A program made the position numbers and the translations under genes. The notes under the pieces are model-generated. The model did not search any database. It saw only the letters and a list, made by a program, of their open reading frames with translations, and had not been told where the DNA came from. A stretch of DNA of 64,000 bases, taken from Dactylis glomerata. Lineage: Eukaryota > Streptophyta > Magnoliopsida > Poales > Poaceae. Positions 23,505 through 34,900 of this stretch are shown here, in pieces; within the stretch, counting starts at the first letter, position 1, and each line of letters opens with the position of its first letter. Location: the NCBI GenBank assembly GCA_007115705.1, contig QXEO01000339.1, positions 5,552,090 through 5,616,089 on the forward strand. Reading direction: 5' to 3'.

Positions 23505-24313
23505 AGTATGGGTAGATAAAACAAGAGCAACTTCGGAACTTTCAATATAAAGAGAGGTGTTTTAGTAACATGAGAATTCCAACAACCATATTTTCCTCTC
23601 TCATAATAATTTTCAGTAGCATCATGAACAAACTCAACAATATAAATATCACACTCATCCTCCTTTGTTAAGCATGGAGGGCGATCAAATAAGGTATTAG
23701 TTAAAGAGTTACTCTTATTGGGAGGTAGACATGGGTAGCTCCATTCTTCATCCTCTTGATCATCACTCTCCTCCCCTTTTTCATCCAATGAGCTTCCAGT
23801 TTCAGCAATTTCTTCTTCCATAGGCTCCTTCAAGGCATTATTCTCTTCCGTTGGAGCGCATCTATTAAGATATTTAAGAATATAGCCATTTTCTTCCTTG
23901 TAATTATCAAAGAAAAATTTAAGTATATCATAATCCTCATATTTATAAGGTGCATCATCAGTATTTTCAAGCAAATAAGAAAGTTCGAATGCACCCTTCC
24001 AAGCAATAAATTCTTCAATTTGTTCCACATCATAAAAGTCATAATTTCCATTAATATAAGAAGATATGGTAACATCATCATTATACTCACATTGAAAAGG
24101 GAGTTGTTTATACCTCCTACAGCAACAAGATTTATCAAAGCAATAAGTAACATTATAAGTAGAGCACACATTTTTAGCAATGATATACAATTTATCAATT
24201 TGTTCCCATAAGTGTTTCCCTTTTTGTGACAAGCGGTGTTCCTCATAATATTTTTGTTGCTCTTCTGTGAACCCACCTTGCCAAAAAGATTTAGTTTCAA
24301 AGAAACCAACCAT
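23504..24313 (-). CDS. Acidic ORF of non-autonomous element C (3' truncated)
   Basis: Start placed at the internal Met (24313, MVGFFETKSFWQGGF) because the 17 residues upstream are hydrophobic leader-like sequence of doubtful relevance; the frame opens at 24364. The protein has a Cys-rich segment (YCFDKSCCCRRYK), aromatic/acidic repeats and an acidic low-complexity stretch (EEEIAETGSSLDEKGEESDD). I recall near-identical hypothetical proteins from Triticeae non-autonomous gypsy elements; it is in gag position but has no recognisable capsid or knuckle. The frame runs on past the break into E-derived DNA to 23474, adding about ten foreign residues. Function unknown. Confidence 0.55.
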
Positions 24314-24492
24314 TGATAGAAAACATGATAAAGCAAGACAATAATAGACCAACAAAAATAACAACTATAGTAGGAACTAATTTTTTTTTGTATTTTTGAT
24401 AAAATGATGCAAGCAAAAGTAAAATAAAGCAAAACAAAAACAAAGATAAAGATTGAGCGTGAGAGACTCCCCTTGTAGAAATCTTCTTTCTC

Positions 24493-24574
24493 CCCGGCAA
24501 CAGCGCCAGAAAAATTGCTGGCACGTAGTTGACGTGGGAGCTTCTTCTTCTTCAATCCCCGGCAACGGCACCAG
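24493..24574 (-). promoter_or_regulatory. Duplicated tRNA-Asp PBS of element C
   Basis: The complement of the PBS occurs twice: ATCCCCGGCAACGGCACCAG at 24556-24575 next to the LTR, and TCCCCGGCAACAGCGCCAG at about 24493-24511. Each is followed by AAAAATTGCT. Each differs from tRNA-Asp by one base at a different place. Confidence 0.65.
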
Positions 24575-24584
24575 AAAAATTGCT

Positions 24585-26210
24585 TGATGGCGTAAGATTA
24601 CACCCATTGGGAACCCCAAGAGTTATGAGCACAGCAGCAAGTCTTCCCTCAGTTGTGTAACCAAGGTTTACTGAACCAGTAGGAGAAAGCCAAACTTCAG
24701 AAGGTGATGCCTGCTAGCTTCGCGACAGCTCTGGACAATTTATAAGGCGCCTCGTCCAGGGCTTCGCTTTGCACCAGCAGCAATGTGGAACCTACATACA
24801 ACACAACCAAGAACTTCGCTCCCAACTTACGATGAGGTTGTCAATCTCACCGGTTTGCTATAAACAAAGGATTAAGCGTATTGAGTGGTAAAAGGTAATA
24901 GTATGCAAGTAAAAGTAAACAGAGCGAGTAATAGTAAACGGTAATAGCAATGTAAAGGAAATTGGACTGGGGTCCACAGTTCACTAGTGGTGTCTCTCCA
25001 TAAGATAAACAACAACATGCTGGGTAAACAAATTACAGTTGGGCAATTGATAGAGTAAAGATAACGTACATATGTCACAAGGATCACTATGAGATTCACT
25101 CTGGGCATTACGACAAAATACATAGATCGTAATCCAACTGCATCTATGACTAATAATCCAACCTCCGAATGTCGTCCGAGCAAACATTGGGTATTAAGTT
25201 GCGAACAACGGATAATTGCATTAAGCAAAGTGCATAAAGTAAACAAAGCAAATGTCCTTGGACACAAGAATGTTGTTTTCTCCCTAGTGGCAACAGGACA
25301 TCTACAACCTTAGAGGTTTCTATCACTCCCCCAGATTACTAGAGGCATGAACCCAACTATCGAGCATAAATACTCCCTCTTGGAGTCACTAGCATCTACT
25401 CGGCCAAGATATCTACTCGCAACGGAAAGCATGCAAGATCATAAACAACATAGAGATAACATAAGATATATAATTCAGCACATCAACTTAACATAGTACC
25501 AATACTCATCAGATCCTAACAAACACAACATGTAGAATTACATAAGGGTGATCTTGATCATGTAGGGCAGCTCACAAGATGTAAACATGAAGCACATGGC
25601 GGAGAAGACAACCATCTAGCTACTGCTATGGACCCGTAGTCCAAGGTAGACTACTTAGACATCACTCCGTAGGTGACCATGGTGGTGGAGAAGGCCTCCG
25701 GTAGGGTTTCCCCTCTTCGGCAGGGTGCCAGGAAGAGCTCCTGGATCCTCCCGATCTCGCGACAACGACGACGACGGCTTGCAGTATGTTTCGAGGAAAA
25801 GTGATCCATCCTTTAGGTTTTTCCCGTCGAGGGGAACATATAGGCGAAAGGGCAGCGTCAGGAGGTGGGCCAGCTGGCCTCACCCCCTGGTGGCATGGCC
25901 AGGGGTAGGCCGCGCCACCCTAGGGTGTGGCTGGCTCCTGGCCCCCCTCTGACTCATCTTCGGTCTTCGTGAAGCTTTGGTAAAAATAGAAGGTTTGGCT
26001 TTTGTTTCATCCAATTCCGAGAATATTTCCTGTGTAGCTTTTCTAAAACACAAAAATAGCAGAAAACAGGGAACTGGCACTATGGCATCTTGAAGTAGGT
26101 TAGTTCCAGAAAATGCATAGAAATGCCACGAAGTGTAACAAAACACAAAGAAAATGGTGTGTAAACAAGCATGGAGCATCAAAAATTATAGATACATTTG
26201 AGACGTATCA
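24585..26210 (-). repeat. 5' LTR of element C
   Basis: 1626 bp with TG...CA ends on the minus strand; shares start, promoter region and hairpin with B and element 3. No gene inside. Confidence 0.8.
25880..25930. repeat. GC-rich hairpin in LTR of C
   Basis: CACCCCCTGGTGGCATGGCC and GGCCGCGCCACCCTAGGGTG arms around AGGGGTA; same family as the hairpins in A, B and element 3. Confidence 0.65.
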
Positions 26211-26215
26211 GGCAA

Positions 26216-26633
26216 CCCCTTCCCCAAGTTGATGAGGGGAAGGAGGACCTTGGCGCTATAAAAGGAGGGGGGCTGCCCCTTAGAAAGGATCCAATCTCCA
26301 TCTCTGAGTTCCTAGCTAGGCTAAGTTGGTTCTTCTACCTCTGGCCGGTTAGAGCTCTGTAATCAAGGCCTTGTACTCCTCGCGAGGTGTCGCGTCGTAA
26401 TACAAGAAGGTAGGAAGTAGGGGTTTTACCTCACCACGAGGGCCTTGAACCTGGGTAAAGCTCGGTGTCCCTCTCTGTCGTGTGTTGTGCTCTCCGGCAT
26501 CTCGAAGCTTCCGTCGTCGTGTTTCGTTGCAATCTAGACCTCACGCGTACAGCCCCCTGCGTTCGAATCTTTGGGTTCGTCGTGTGGTACCCCGTATTCT
26601 TGCGACACGAAATCCCTCGACAGAGTCTTCAGG
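26216..26633 (+). repeat. LTR-like fragment with promoter
   Basis: TATAAAA at 26257-26263 is followed by a segment (gttttacctcaccacgaggg, then cctgggtaaagc) that I recall from LTRs of Tat-like gypsy elements of Triticeae. Short open frames here are in LTR DNA and unlikely to be genes. Confidence 0.35.
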
Positions 26634-27348
26634 TGAAAGTGCACAACCCCTGCAGGGTATAAAACTAATCGATTAGCCGTGTCCCCGGTTATGAACAATT
26701 TGAGTCTCTAGACATGGACTGTATGGAAGAATCTCATCACCTTTTATGAATGGATTAAAATTTGTTTATAAACTCATAGGAAAGGAGGCGCCTCAGAGCT
26801 ACATGCCGCGAGAGGGTGTAGTGGACTCTGAGGGCTATCCAAACTTTGTTGAATTTCGCCCCAGAGCTACATACCTTGCTAGTATGTAGTGGACTTTGGG
26901 GGTTATTTTGACCCTTAAAAATCAAAAAGGTTTTAAGAATGTTTTGAGATGGAAAATGTAGGATAAATCTGGCTTTATGCAAATTTAGCCCAAAGATCCA
27001 CCAGCCAAATATCATGTAGTATAGTCTTTCATAACATCCACCAAATATGTGTCATTTGCCAGTACGTTGTTGTACTGGCCCCTTTCATTGGGGCTGCATA
27101 TTAAAATGTGCAGATTTTTTGGATGAGGAGTAAATGGTAGGAATATCGAGCCTACATTCCAACATGTCTGCCTATGGCACTTGCTGAAGATGGAGGCTCA
27201 TTGCTGTCTTTTCCATTGTGGTTACTTTGTGTTGAACTTTGTTATTTAAGCTAGTCCATGTGGCTAAGCACCTTTGTAAGGTTTTAAAGACTCATGTGTC
27301 TGGATCTGCATTGTAATAAATAATACTATCTGCAATGATTACTATATT
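26634..27348 (+). repeat. Diverged Tekay-like LTR fragment with hairpins
   Basis: Shares ttagccgtgtccccggtta (about 26672-26690) and neighbouring sequence with the second half of the element 1 LTR, then diverges. It holds two tandem hairpins (26791-26833, 26859-26901) and two smaller ones (27061-27076, 27078-27094). No gene seen. Confidence 0.4.
26791..26901. repeat. Two tandem hairpins with compensatory changes
   Basis: Copy 1: CCTCAGAG...CTCTGAGG outer stem and CTACA...TGTAG inner stem. Copy 2: CCCCAGAG...CTTTGGGG outer stem and CTACATAC...GTATGTAG inner stem. The third pair of the outer stem changes T-A to C-G between copies. Confidence 0.6.
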
Positions 27349-27540
27349 TTGTTCTGTGGTGCTATCAGTGATCCAGGGAGTAGCGCGTACACAGTTGTGC
27401 TACCTTTGTCAAAAGGTAGGATGCTACACAACCACATCCTAGGACTAACCGATCTAACCTTTGCCAAAGATCGTGTGTGTAGGGCTTGCATTGAAGGAAA
27501 GATGCATGAACTTCCTCATCCTAGCAAGACCATTATTTCA
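27349..27540 (+). pseudogene. Copia polyprotein F, left piece (integrase zinc finger)
   Basis: Frame ends ...CRACIEGKMHELPHPSKTIIS at a codon boundary (27540), preceded by HNHILGL; this is the HHCC zinc-binding region at the start of a Copia integrase. The same frame resumes at 62122 (SKRVLELLHVDFFGP) after element 1. The TSD TTTCA (27536-27540, 62117-62121) marks the interruption. How far the coding sequence extends upstream of 27349 cannot be told; the DNA before it shows no clear gag or protease. Confidence 0.75.
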
Positions 27541-30500
27541 TGTAACATCCCAAATTTTGAAAAGATTCAAATTTGCATTCATACCATCATTTCATGCACA
27601 TGCATTCATACCATCTTTTTATGCACATGAGTTCCTAAGGATTGACTTACTTTTCTTTTGAATCAAAATCTTTCCCTGTAAGTTTCAAACAATAGGGGAA
27701 ATTATTTTACAAAATTCAAAATTGGTTTGAATCAATTTGGGATCGTTTTGCAAAATTCACAAAAGAAAAACAGAAAAGAAAAAGAGAAAAGAAAACGAAA
27801 AGGAAAAGGAAAAAAGGAAAAAGCGCCGCGGGAAATGATTCGGCCTGGAACCAGAACCGGCCCACGGCCCATCTCTCCCTCTCCCGAAGCGGTACACTCC
27901 CACTCTCTTTTTCTCGCTGACATGTGGGACCCGCTCATCAGCACCGACATCTCCTTCAACCTCCGTCCGAGATTTTTGCCCAGAGACAGCGCGATCACCT
28001 CGAGTAAATCCGTCCGATTCTGTTCCAATTTCTTCTCCTCCTCGTGCCTATAAAGACCCCACCCTCCCACACACCTATCCCTCCCAAAACCCTAGTAGAA
28101 CCGCTGCCAGGTTGCCCACACTCGAGCTCGCCGATCCGCAGGTGCCGACGAATGCCGGCGAAGTTTCTGGTAAACTCCGACCATCTCCTTCTCTTCTCTT
28201 TGTTCTGGAACTCTTCCCTTGATCTCGCGCACCTCTCTAACACGTTCTCGATCTTCTTTGTGCACCAGAATGACGAGCCCGACCAACTCCAGATCTTGCC
28301 ACCGCCAGACAAATCTCCGGCGACCAATTCTGCAAGAACCAGATCACCCCCGCCTTCCCTGCTATGCTACCAGACTCGCTTCGTCCTCCTGAACCTCCTG
28401 GTAAGATCACTGCTTCCCAGATCCCCTTCTCTTGGCCAATCTTCTCTATGCCCAGAGCACACCTGCCAGGACGTCTAACTCCAGCCGCCCTTCGCCACTG
28501 TTGCAGGAAGCTCTCGAGATCGTCGACCACAATTTCGAACTCGCCGTGAGCTCCTGAAGGCCGTTGTGTACTCCGTCGCCACCAGGGATCGCCGGAACCA
28601 CCTTGCCGTGAAGTTCCAGTGCCGCTTTCCCGGTGAGCCCCTCTCCTTTGTTCTTTCGACAGTGCGATCTAGATCTTGCGGGTGAAAATAGATCACTTAC
28701 CGAAAGGATAAGATTGGATCTGGACCACCCGATCTTATTTAGATCCAACAGCCTGAGTCGGCGATCCGACCGAATCGGTACGGGCCACTCACAAAGCACC
28801 GCGTGTCAGCCCACGGGCAACCCCCGATCTGATTTTCGTTTTTAAAATTTCTGAATATGTTTAAACTTCAAAAATTCATATCTTGAGTCCTACAAATCCG
28901 TTTTTAGCAAACTTTGCGTCTATGGATTCAGAAAAATGAATAGAATCTATTTCCGGCATAAAATAATACTTTTGCATCTGTTTTATACACTATATTACTG
29001 CAAGCTTTATTTATGCTTTTTGGCTATTAAAAATAGTTGTAAAATTTATTTTCAGTAATTCCTTCTATTTTTGGTCAACATAAAACCTCTCAGACTGTAG
29101 CATGTTTAGAATATTTTTCAGTACCTTTTATTTTACCTTTGTGGTTTTTACTTGTTTAATTGTTCTATTTGTGTGTCAAAAATAATTTGAGCTTTATAAA
29201 TAACTCTAAAATTTTGATCATGACATCATGCATATACTTAACAACCAGGGAACTTGTTAAGTGTCTTTGTGGTGTTTAAATCACATATTGCATGCATATT
29301 TCTTTTCATGAGTTTTTTGTGAATCCTATGTGCTTATGATTGCAATATTTTATGTGTAGATTGTGCTGAGTGCAACGAGTGCCTTTGTGACGAGTGCACC
29401 AACTCCTCTCCTCACCAAGGCAAGTGTCACCATATTTCCTTGTCCTACTGAAGGTTTTGTCACTTGTAGCTTTTCTAGTAGAAGATGCATGTGTAGGTGG
29501 TTTTTGAGTTTATGTCTTAGCTTGCTAGATTTTATGCTAAAGTCCTTGTCTAGCTTTGCCTAGCTTTGCATCTCCTAGTAGAAGTGTTGCTGCTATAGGA
29601 CTTGTTTTACACTTGTTGTGGGAAGGGTTATCACATGTTTTTGGCTAAGTGTTGAAAATCAAGTTTTGAAAAACTAAGAAAACAACTAAGTTAATGAACC
29701 ACCTAGGTGGATGTGGCTTTGAATGGTTTATGTTGAGTGGTTCCCTGGGGTCATGTCATCGAACCTCTGAACCACCAGGTGTATCTCACTTGTGGACGGC
29801 CACCCAGGAGCAAAGAGATTGGAGACGTTCAAGTCATGAAGCTTCCAGTGCAACCACAAGACATATGGGCTCTGTCTTGACCAACTAAGCTGCAAGAACT
29901 CAAGCCAGACGTACAGAGGGTGGTAGATATTGATAGGATGGAATGCGTCCGGTTTGGTCTGAGGGAATGCTTCTGAAAGGTCTCGTCTTAGTTTTCACTT
30001 GGCCATTTGAGGAAAAATGAGTCTCATGGAAAAATGGGTTAACTAAGTCTTGTGGGAAAAGTGCACCACCTCTGCAGAGTGTTTAGAACTAAGTACTTAG
30101 CCGTGTCCCCGGTTACGGACAATTCTGAGCGACATGATGTTGAAGCTGTTCAAGAATCTCCTCATCCCAATTTCTCTAAGTTAAAACTTGATGGGTAAAC
30201 TTGGGTAGAAAAGTTTGTTCTTTTCAAAATTTTGCTAAGGAAAATTTGAGATTTACAAAAGATAGGAAAAGCTTGCTTTTGCTAAGTCAAACTCCACCTG
30301 GACTAATAGCATATAAGTGTAGGTGCCATTGAGTCCACCAGAGTGACATCTTGCCAATACATTCAAATATTGACCCTCCGTGGATGCAACGTATCATATT
30401 GCAGGTTGCTACTATGAAGATTGAAGATTGCTGCGCTTTGGTCACGAGTCTTCGTCCAACACGTCTGCCTGCGGAGCTATGAAGAAAGAAGACTTGTAGT

Positions 30501-30692
30501 TTCATTTACTTAGTCATTTCATCGAGTTGTAATAAGTTTGTGGCTTGGTGCTACTTGAGTTGTAAAAGAACTATGTTATTTGTGGATCAAGCGTTGTAAT
30601 AAAGACCTTTGTATTCTTGGTATTTCATCTTGTAACTGTGTGTGCTAGCAGTTGATCCGGGACTAGCACAAATAAAGCACAGGTACACTACA
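27541..30692 (+). repeat. 5' LTR of element 1
   Basis: 3152 bp, TGTAACATCC...ACACTACA. Contains a purine-only-like run (27764-27826), the promoter (TATAAAG 28049-28055), CT-rich exon-like DNA to about 28650, and an AT-rich second half. Open frames here recur in the 3' LTR and have no domain. Confidence 0.92.
28049..28055 (+). promoter_or_regulatory. TATA box of element 1 5' LTR
   Basis: TATAAAG; the 3' LTR has the same motif at 36948-36954. Confidence 0.6.
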
Positions 30693-30694
30693 TA

Positions 30695-30706
30695 TGGTAT
30701 CAGAGC
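30695..30706 (+). promoter_or_regulatory. Initiator-Met PBS of element 1
   Basis: TGGTATCAGAGC two bases after the LTR end; exact standard plant iMet PBS. Confidence 0.9.
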
Positions 30707-30908
30707 AAAGTGTTGCCCTTAGGTTCGTGACCCTAGGATTGAAAGAAAACCCTTAGGAAAATTTAAGAGTGTTCTTGTTTCTCTTTGTTGCTAACACTTA
30801 GGAATAGTGTTGACTTCTTTAAGTTAGAAATCTCTTTTACTTTTGTTCTGCATTTTTGTTAAATTTTTCTTATTTTGGCTTACTAACTTGTCATGTTCCA
30901 ACATAAAG

Positions 30909-31682
30909 ATGTCGACCTTCCGCATCACCAAGTCTGAGAGTTTCAAGTCCTTCAGCTTTGGAGATCGCCTCATCGACATCGTCACTGCTTTGTCCCTGCC
31001 TACCCCATTCATTAATGGGAGTGAGATGACCAAGTTCCACAAGAAGGGCGTCTGGGTCATCCATATCACGCAGCCGGGATGCGAGACAGAGCCGAAGACT
31101 GAAGAAATCAAGTTCAAGACCTTCCACACCGACAAAGAAGCGGGCGCCCATCTCCTCATGCAAGAACTGATAGCACGCCTCTGCGGACGTCACTTCTCTG
31201 AGCTCCAGAACCACTTCTCCCACCCCTACGGCCGACGTGATGAGAATGGCATGGTCATTGGGCTATCTGATAGCGAGCAAGACCCCATGCGTATCCACCT
31301 CGCCGAGTTAGAGTACCTCGTCAGGGACGTCGACGTTGAGAGGTATAATGAGTTGTTTAACAACGACGAGCTACGCACCCAGCTTGCAGAGAAGGACAAA
31401 CAACACCTGGAGCAGGAACAGAGGATCAAGGAGATGGAGGCGAAGTTCGAGACTCAAGAGAAGCAGCGGAAAAATCAAGAGAAGAGGATCCAAGCCAGGA
31501 ACAAGGAAGTTAGGGAGCTGAAGCAGAAGTTAGAGTGCAACAACTTCGAGCTAGAAGCGGACCACAATCTGATCGAGAAGCTGCGCGCCGATAAGAGGGA
31601 GCTTCAAGAGAAGGTCGACACCCTAACTGAAGACCTGCAGGACTACAAGAGGCTACTCAAAGAGAATGGCTTTGATGTTTAG
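30909..31682 (+). CDS. ORF0 accessory protein of element 1
   Basis: Intact 257-residue ORF between PBS and gag, in a different frame from gag-pol. Start MSTFRITKSESF at 30909; the open frame starts 22 codons earlier, but the minus-strand copy in element 2 begins equally at MSTF. Residues 1-130 form a globular part with WVIHITQPG and LLMQELIARLCGRHFSELQNH. About residues 145-255 are a long coiled coil (EKDKQHLEQEQRIKEMEAKF and following). A GLSDSEQDP segment joins the two. No similarity to retroviral proteins that I recognise. Free of stops while gag-pol has three, so either lightly constrained by length or not yet hit. Role unknown; an RNA-chaperone, particle-assembly or silencing-related role would be speculation. 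Confidence 0.65.
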   Translation: MSTFRITKSESFKSFSFGDRLIDIVTALSLPTPFINGSEMTKFHKKGVWVIHITQPGCETEPKTEEIKFKTFHTDKEAGAHLLMQELIARLCGRHFSELQNHFSHPYGRRDENGMVIGLSDSEQDPMRIHLAELEYLVRDVDVERYNELFNNDELRTQLAEKDKQHLEQEQRIKEMEAKFETQEKQRKNQEKRIQARNKEVRELKQKLECNNFELEADHNLIEKLRADKRELQEKVDTLTEDLQDYKRLLKENGFDV

Positions 31683-31992
31683 GAGGAGGAAGTCGTCATG
31701 GAAGAGTAGAGTACTTAGATAGACTACCCCACTTTATCTTTGAGTTTGCGTTTATGCCCGTGACCGCTTGTGGTATGGCATTAGACATTGTATCCCTTTA
31801 CACTTAAATGTTTGCGTACCTTCAAACTATTTGTGAGTTGTTTATTGCATGCTTGGTTTAAAGTTTTCTCCTATGCTTGTGCGTGCTTGAGTATGTGTTC
31901 TTTTAAGGATTGTTTATATGCATGTGGGTAGGAAACTTTAATCCTTTAGACTCTATCTCTAAGTCTAACCTCACCTATTTCAAACCCAACAG

Positions 31993-34900
31993 ATGCCTCC
32001 CCGTTGTGCTCCTGAGGAACAGATGCAGCAGATGATGGAAGCCCAAGCTCAACTCATGAAAGTCATGACTCAGTTTTTGGCCAACGCTCAGACCAACAAC
32101 AATAATAACAATAACAACCCTCCACCACCACCACCACCACCCCCTCAGGTCGGCATGCTGGCAAGGTTCTTAAGGCTTTGCCCTGCCAAGTTTTCACGTG
32201 TTGCTGAACCACTGGAGGCCATGGATTGGCTCCGTTCTATCAATAAAGACTTGGTGACAACCGGTTGCACTGACGCTGAAAAGGTCAGGTTTGCAGCTCA
32301 TATGTTGGAAGGACCAGCAGTAAGCTGGTGGGACACTTATCAGCTCACTCATCCCATTGAAGGAGTGACATGGGACTCATTCCAGGAAGGATTTTGGGAT
32401 GCACACATTTCCTCTGGTGTGATGGGCCTGAAGAAGGAGTTTGGCAACCTCAGACAGAAGTACCGCAGCGTGTCTGAGTATATTGATGAGTTTACCAACC
32501 TGACATGCTATGCACCGGACGATATTGACACTGATGCAAAAAGGAAGAAGAAGTTCCTAGAGGGCCTCAACAACGAATTGTCAATCCCTCTATCTGTTGC
32601 CTACACTCCTACTTTTCAGTCTCTACGTGATCAAGCTATAACTCTAGAGAGCAAGATGAAGCAGTCTAAAAACAGAAAGAGGAAGCATCATGTTAGCAAG
32701 TACCAAGAGCCTGTGCATAAGCGAAGTTACCACAGTGACCATGGGAGCTCTGGATTCCATAAGAATGGAGGAAACCACCACAACCATAATGGTGGAAATG
32801 GGCACCAGCATCACAAGGGAAATGGCCACCACCATAATGGCCACAGGAATCACAACAATCACAACTCCATAGGGACAAATGGCCACAACAATGGCAACAA
32901 CAATGGCAGAAACAACAATGTCCCCGAGAAGAGGGATATTAGTCAGGTGGAATGCTATAAGTGCCACAAGACTGGGCATTATGCAAATGATTGCCCACAA
33001 AAGAAAGATGAAGGAAACAAGCCCAATCCATTCCAGAAGGGGCATGTTAATCACATCAATGTGGAGGAGATTTATGATGAGCCTGACGCCGTGTATGGTA
33101 TGTTTCTGCTCAATAAGTTTTCTACACTTGTTCTTTTCGACACTAGTGCATCTCATTCATTCATCTCAAGAGCATTTGTGGTTAAGAACAAAATACCTAC
33201 TAAAACAAAAGGTTGTCCTATAAGGGTAAGTTCTCTAGGTGGAGAGTTGATAGTAAATGCCGGCTGTAGAGACTTAGTCCTGGAAATTGGAAAACACAAG
33301 TTTCCGACTAACCTCATTGTCCTAGACTCACAAGGATTAGATGTCATCCTAGGCATGGATTGGATGACCGCATTTGAGGGAGTCATAGATTGTGCAAACA
33401 AAACCATCACACTTACCACCCCTGAGAAGAAACGCATTCGTTTCAAATCGACCTTCGAGCTTAAAGGGTCTAAGGTTAATTCTCTTAAGGGGGTTAGCAT
33501 GGAGGAAGTGCCAGTTGTGAAGGAGTATCCCGATGTGTTTCCGGAAGAGCTACCGGGAATGCCACCAGATAGAGATGTTGAGTTTATCATAGACTTGCTG
33601 CCTGGAATAGGACCCATAGCAAAGAGGCCATATAAGATGGATATAGAGGAACTAAAGGAGTTAAAGAAACAGCTCAAGGAACAGCTGGACAAAGGTTTTA
33701 TCCAACAAAGTTCATCATCATGGGGAGCCCTAGTTTTGTTTGTGGAGAAGAAAGACTCTAGCAAGAGATTGGTTGTGGACTACCATTCGCTGAACGAAGT
33801 AACAATCAAGAACAAGTACCCATTGCCCAACATAATTGACCTGTTTGACCAGTTGAAAGGAGCAAAAGTAATCTCCAAGATTGATCTCCAATCAGGATAT
33901 TTCCAGCTAAAGATCCGAGAACAAGACATACCCAAGACAGCCTTTACCACCAGATATGGTCTATATGTGTATACCGTCATGTCTTTTGGACTAACAAATG
34001 CACCGGCATACTTCATGACCCTGATGAACAAGGTATTCATGGAATACTTGGATAAATTCGTAGTGGTGTTCATTGATGACATCCTGATTTACTCTAAGGG
34101 TGATAAAGAACATGAGCAGCACTCACGCTTAATCATGGAAAAGCTCAGGGAGCATAAGCTGCATGCAAAATTCAGCAAGTGTGAGTTCTGGCTGAACAAA
34201 GTGGGATTTCTTGGACACATAGTTTCCGCGGAAGGAGTCGTGGTGGATCCAAGCAAGGTAGCATCTGTTACCGAGTGGGAGTCACCCAAAAATGCAGGAG
34301 AGATCCAGAGCTTCTTAGGCCTTGCGGGAAACTATTGGAGATTCATTGAAAATTTCTCCAAGATCGCAAAGCCAATGACTGAACTATTGAAGAAAGACAA
34401 AAAGTTTGAATGGACCGACTCATGTGAAGCCAGTTTTCAAGAACTGAAGAAACGACTAGTAAGTGTGCCAGTTCTATGCCTGCCAGATATACAGAAGGAT
34501 TTCCAAGTTTACTGCAATGCTTCTCGTCAAGGACTTGGTAGCGTTCTAATGCAGAATGGAAAAGTGGTGAGTTATGCCTCGCGCAAGCTCAAGCATCACG
34601 AGAGAAATTACCCCACACATGACTTGGAGCTAGCCTCTGTTGTGCATGCTCTGAAGGTGTGGAGGCATTATTTGATGGGAAAGCATTGTGATGTGTTCGC
34701 CGATCACAAGAGCTTGAAGTATATATTCACCCAAAAGGAACTAAACATGAGACAAAGAAGATGGTTGGAACTCATAAAAGATTATGATATGAGCTTGCAA
34801 TACCATCCGGGAAAGGCTAATGTTGTAGCTGACGCCTTGAGCCATAAGAGCTATGTGAATGGGCTTACAGCAGGAGAGTTGCCTGAAGAGTTGTGTGAAC

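Larger units (their letters stand above)
23505..26210 (-). mobile_element. Non-autonomous element C, 5' half
   Basis: Minus strand: LTR 26210-24585, a tRNA-Asp-type PBS at 24573-24556, an ORF, then truncation at 23505 against the E fragment. The LTR start (TGATACGTCTCAAATG) is the same as in B and element 3. No pol is present. The base pairs after 26210 (GGCAA) cannot be matched to a second TSD because the 3' end is missing. Confidence 0.75.

Noticed and set aside
27732..28070. Minus-strand 112-codon frame and its 3' LTR counterpart
   Set aside because: Arises from the purine-rich run and C-rich promoter of element 1's LTR.
32644..33156. 170-codon minus-strand frame
   Set aside because: Antisense shadow of the His/Asn-rich linker in gag.
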